Positions 62,832 through 64,000 of a stretch of 64,000 nt of DNA are shown one piece after another (position 1 is the first letter of the stretch; every line of letters begins with the position of its first letter). This DNA is from Oceanobacillus neutriphilus (GTDB lineage: Bacteria > Bacillota > Bacilli > Bacillales > Amphibacillaceae). The translations under genes were made by a program, and so were the position numbers. A model generated the notes under the pieces. The model was not told the DNA's origin, did no database searches, and was given only the letters and a program-made list of their open reading frames with translations. Location: NCBI RefSeq assembly GCF_014645515.1, contig NZ_BMLW01000004.1, positions 124,001 through 188,000 on the forward strand, read 5' to 3'.

Positions 62832-63585
62832 AACTGCCAAACAAATCAAAAAGATGCTTTCGAGCTGTCCGGCTGACTGGTATCGTTGTTTGATTTTTAT
62901 CCTGTAGTGTGATGTTGCTTGCTCCATTAAACCATGGTGTAATCTCTTGTATGTGATTTAAATTAACAAGATAGCTGCGATGTGTCCTGAAAAAAGCATG
63001 ACCTTGGAGTTTCTTCTCCAGCTCCTGTAATGACATCCTGCTGTAAATCACCTTCTCCTCGGTATGAATCTCTAACATCCTTTTATGCGGAACAGCATAA
63101 TAAATTGCATCAGGAGATAAGACAATCGTCCGGTCATCATTGTCGATTAAAAGCTTACTTGATGAAGGGATACTTTGTTTTGATAACTGTGTATCTTTAC
63201 TCTCCAATTGCTGCATCCGCTTGCGGAGACGATTCATTGCCTTTTGAAATCTCTCTGTATCATATGGCTTCAGCATATAGTCAACTGCTTCTATATCAAA
63301 CGCTTCGACTGCATAATCATCGTATGCAGTTGTAAAAATAAATAATGGTGTTTCTATATAAACAAGCTCTAATATTTTCTTCGCTGCCTCTACTCCACGC
63401 ATTCCCGGCATATGCACATCCAAAAAGATAACATCAGGCTCATACTCTTTATACAGCTTTACCAGCTGCTCCCCTGTCTCCGCACTCGGTAAAAGCTTTA
63501 CATCTTTCTCCTTTTCCAATAAATATATTAATTCTTCACGTGCCAATTGTTCATCTTCAGCAACCATAGTATGGATTTTCATCAT
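62830..63585 (-). CDS. LytTR-family response regulator
   Basis: Regulator of 251 residues. The receiver domain has AEDEQLAREEL, phospho-acceptor Asp in IFLDVHMPGM and Lys in LKPYD. The C-terminal LytTR DNA-binding domain (about 145-250) shows YYAVPHKRMLEIHTEEKVIY, FFRTHRSYLVNLNHI and IPVSRTARKHLFDLF. It is downstream of a LytS-type kinase gene (14-base gap) and upstream of the symporter operon, whose promoter carries matching repeats. GGGGG precedes the start codons; a second ATG follows immediately. Confidence 0.92.
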   Translation of the reverse strand: MMKIHTMVAEDEQLAREELIYLLEKEKDVKLLPSAETGEQLVKLYKEYEPDVIFLDVHMPGMRGVEAAKKILELVYIETPLFIFTTAYDDYAVEAFDIEAVDYMLKPYDTERFQKAMNRLRKRMQQLESKDTQLSKQSIPSSSKLLIDNDDRTIVLSPDAIYYAVPHKRMLEIHTEEKVIYSRMSLQELEKKLQGHAFFRTHRSYLVNLNHIQEITPWFNGASNITLQDKNQTTIPVSRTARKHLFDLFGS

Positions 63586-63599
63586 AAAAATCCCCCTTT

Positions 63600-64000
63600 C
63601 TAATGTTCACGATATGGAATGGTAAAATATACTTCACTACCGCCTTCAGGTAAATTTCGTACGTGTAAGCGTGCTTCTTTGCCAAGCAGATTAATTAAGC
63701 GCTGATTGACATTATATAATCCTGTTCCCCCATGCTGTTTTTCTGCCAGCACCGTCTCACCGGCCTGCAGTAAAATATGATTGGGAAATCCTTGCCCATT
63801 ATCCCGGACACTTATTTTTATCCGCTCCCCAGCCCGCTCCATTCTCACATCTATTCTTCCTTCCTCAGAAACATATTCTAATCCGTGTCTGACACTATTT
63901 TCAACTAAAGGCTGAATCGATGACGGCGGTATTAACAGGTGAGAGATTCCGTCCGGCTGTATAAAATGTATTTGCAGTCTGCTCGTAAATCGGGTCTGGA
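63600..64000 (-). CDS. LytS-type sensor histidine kinase, C-terminal part
   Basis: About 133 C-terminal residues of a kinase whose start lies beyond the right edge. RFTSRLQIHFIQPDGISHLL with IPPSSIQPLVENSVRHGLEY holds the N box of LytS/YpdA-type kinases, and DNGQGF and GGTGLYNVNQRLINLLG are the later ATP-binding boxes. The frame is open to the window end, so internal GTG or ATG codons near 63848 are not the start. Partner of the LytTR regulator directly downstream. The sensor domain, and so the signal, is not visible. Confidence 0.9.
   Translation of the reverse strand, partial: QTRFTSRLQIHFIQPDGISHLLIPPSSIQPLVENSVRHGLEYVSEEGRIDVRMERAGERIKISVRDNGQGFPNHILLQAGETVLAEKQHGGTGLYNVNQRLINLLGKEARLHVRNLPEGGSEVYFTIPYREH

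Noticed and set aside
1-64000. CRISPR array, prophage, insertion sequence, tRNA or rRNA genes
   Set aside because: No regularly spaced identical repeats, transposase or integrase motifs, or RNA gene signatures were seen.

Overview
The window looks like chromosomal DNA of a low-GC, Gram-positive Bacillaceae, probably the Oceanobacillus/Virgibacillus group. The evidence is strong AGGAGG ribosome sites, lipoproteins with lipoboxes, a sortase-type surface protein, LPL-type ABC uptake, YpjP/YxcD/EcsAB/YxeA-type proteins, cre sites and a CIRCE box. The genus is an inference. I see no phage, intact insertion sequence, CRISPR array, rRNA or tRNA.

Layout. 1-8.8 kb: start of a TetR gene with three palindromic operators, a potABCD polyamine operon, a Nudix gene beside a broken RelE-type toxin, htpG behind a perfect CIRCE box, a sirtuin and ypjP. 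9-11.2 kb: tenA and a YlmB-type deformylase behind a TPP riboswitch with its terminator, a thiamin-pyrimidine salvage operon. 11.4-17 kb: an S66 peptidase, YxcD-like and TerC proteins, a divergent MFS/TetR pair and an RpiR regulator. 17-20.7 kb: a composite intergenic repeat, then a cellobiose-type PTS operon that begins with a RarA C-terminal-like protein and has no glycosidase. 20.8-26.8 kb: a serpin lipoprotein, csaA, an EcsAB-like transporter and the haem-sensing two-component system HssRS. 26.9-33.4 kb: a sucrose PTS locus (DexB-like GH13, ScrA, ScrB, LacI). 33.6-35.4 kb: the haem exporter HrtBA behind a near-exact HssR direct repeat. 35.4-38.3 kb: a GntR regulator, an LPDTA surface protein and a DUF488 protein.

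38.4-48.2 kb: a GntR/UTRA-regulated gene set for a probably N-acetylhexosamine-containing glycan (GH20, lactonase-like protein, LplA/B/C-type ABC importer, YesL, amidohydrolase). 48.4-48.9 kb: second copy of the composite repeat. 49.2-54.1 kb: a second sucrose or fructan locus (CscB-like symporter, GH32, ROK fructokinase, LacI). 54.4-54.9 kb: a frameshifted toxin-antitoxin pair. 55.1-60.5 kb: a Bce/Yxd-type antimicrobial-peptide transporter with YxeA, divergent from a two-component system. 60.6-64 kb: an acetate-type sodium symporter with a DUF485 partner, behind a promoter with three 21-bp-phased LytTR-type repeats and a perfect cre, then its likely regulator (a LytTR response regulator and a truncated LytS-type kinase at the right edge).

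The main links are these. HssRS probably controls HrtBA across an inserted sucrose locus. The two LacI-controlled sucrose loci share one operator design, a palindrome that contains the -35 hexamer. The LytTR pair probably controls the neighbouring symporter together with CcpA. I did not find a convincing wholly new system; the least explained items are the composite repeat, the RarA-like first gene of the PTS operon and the serpin lipoprotein.
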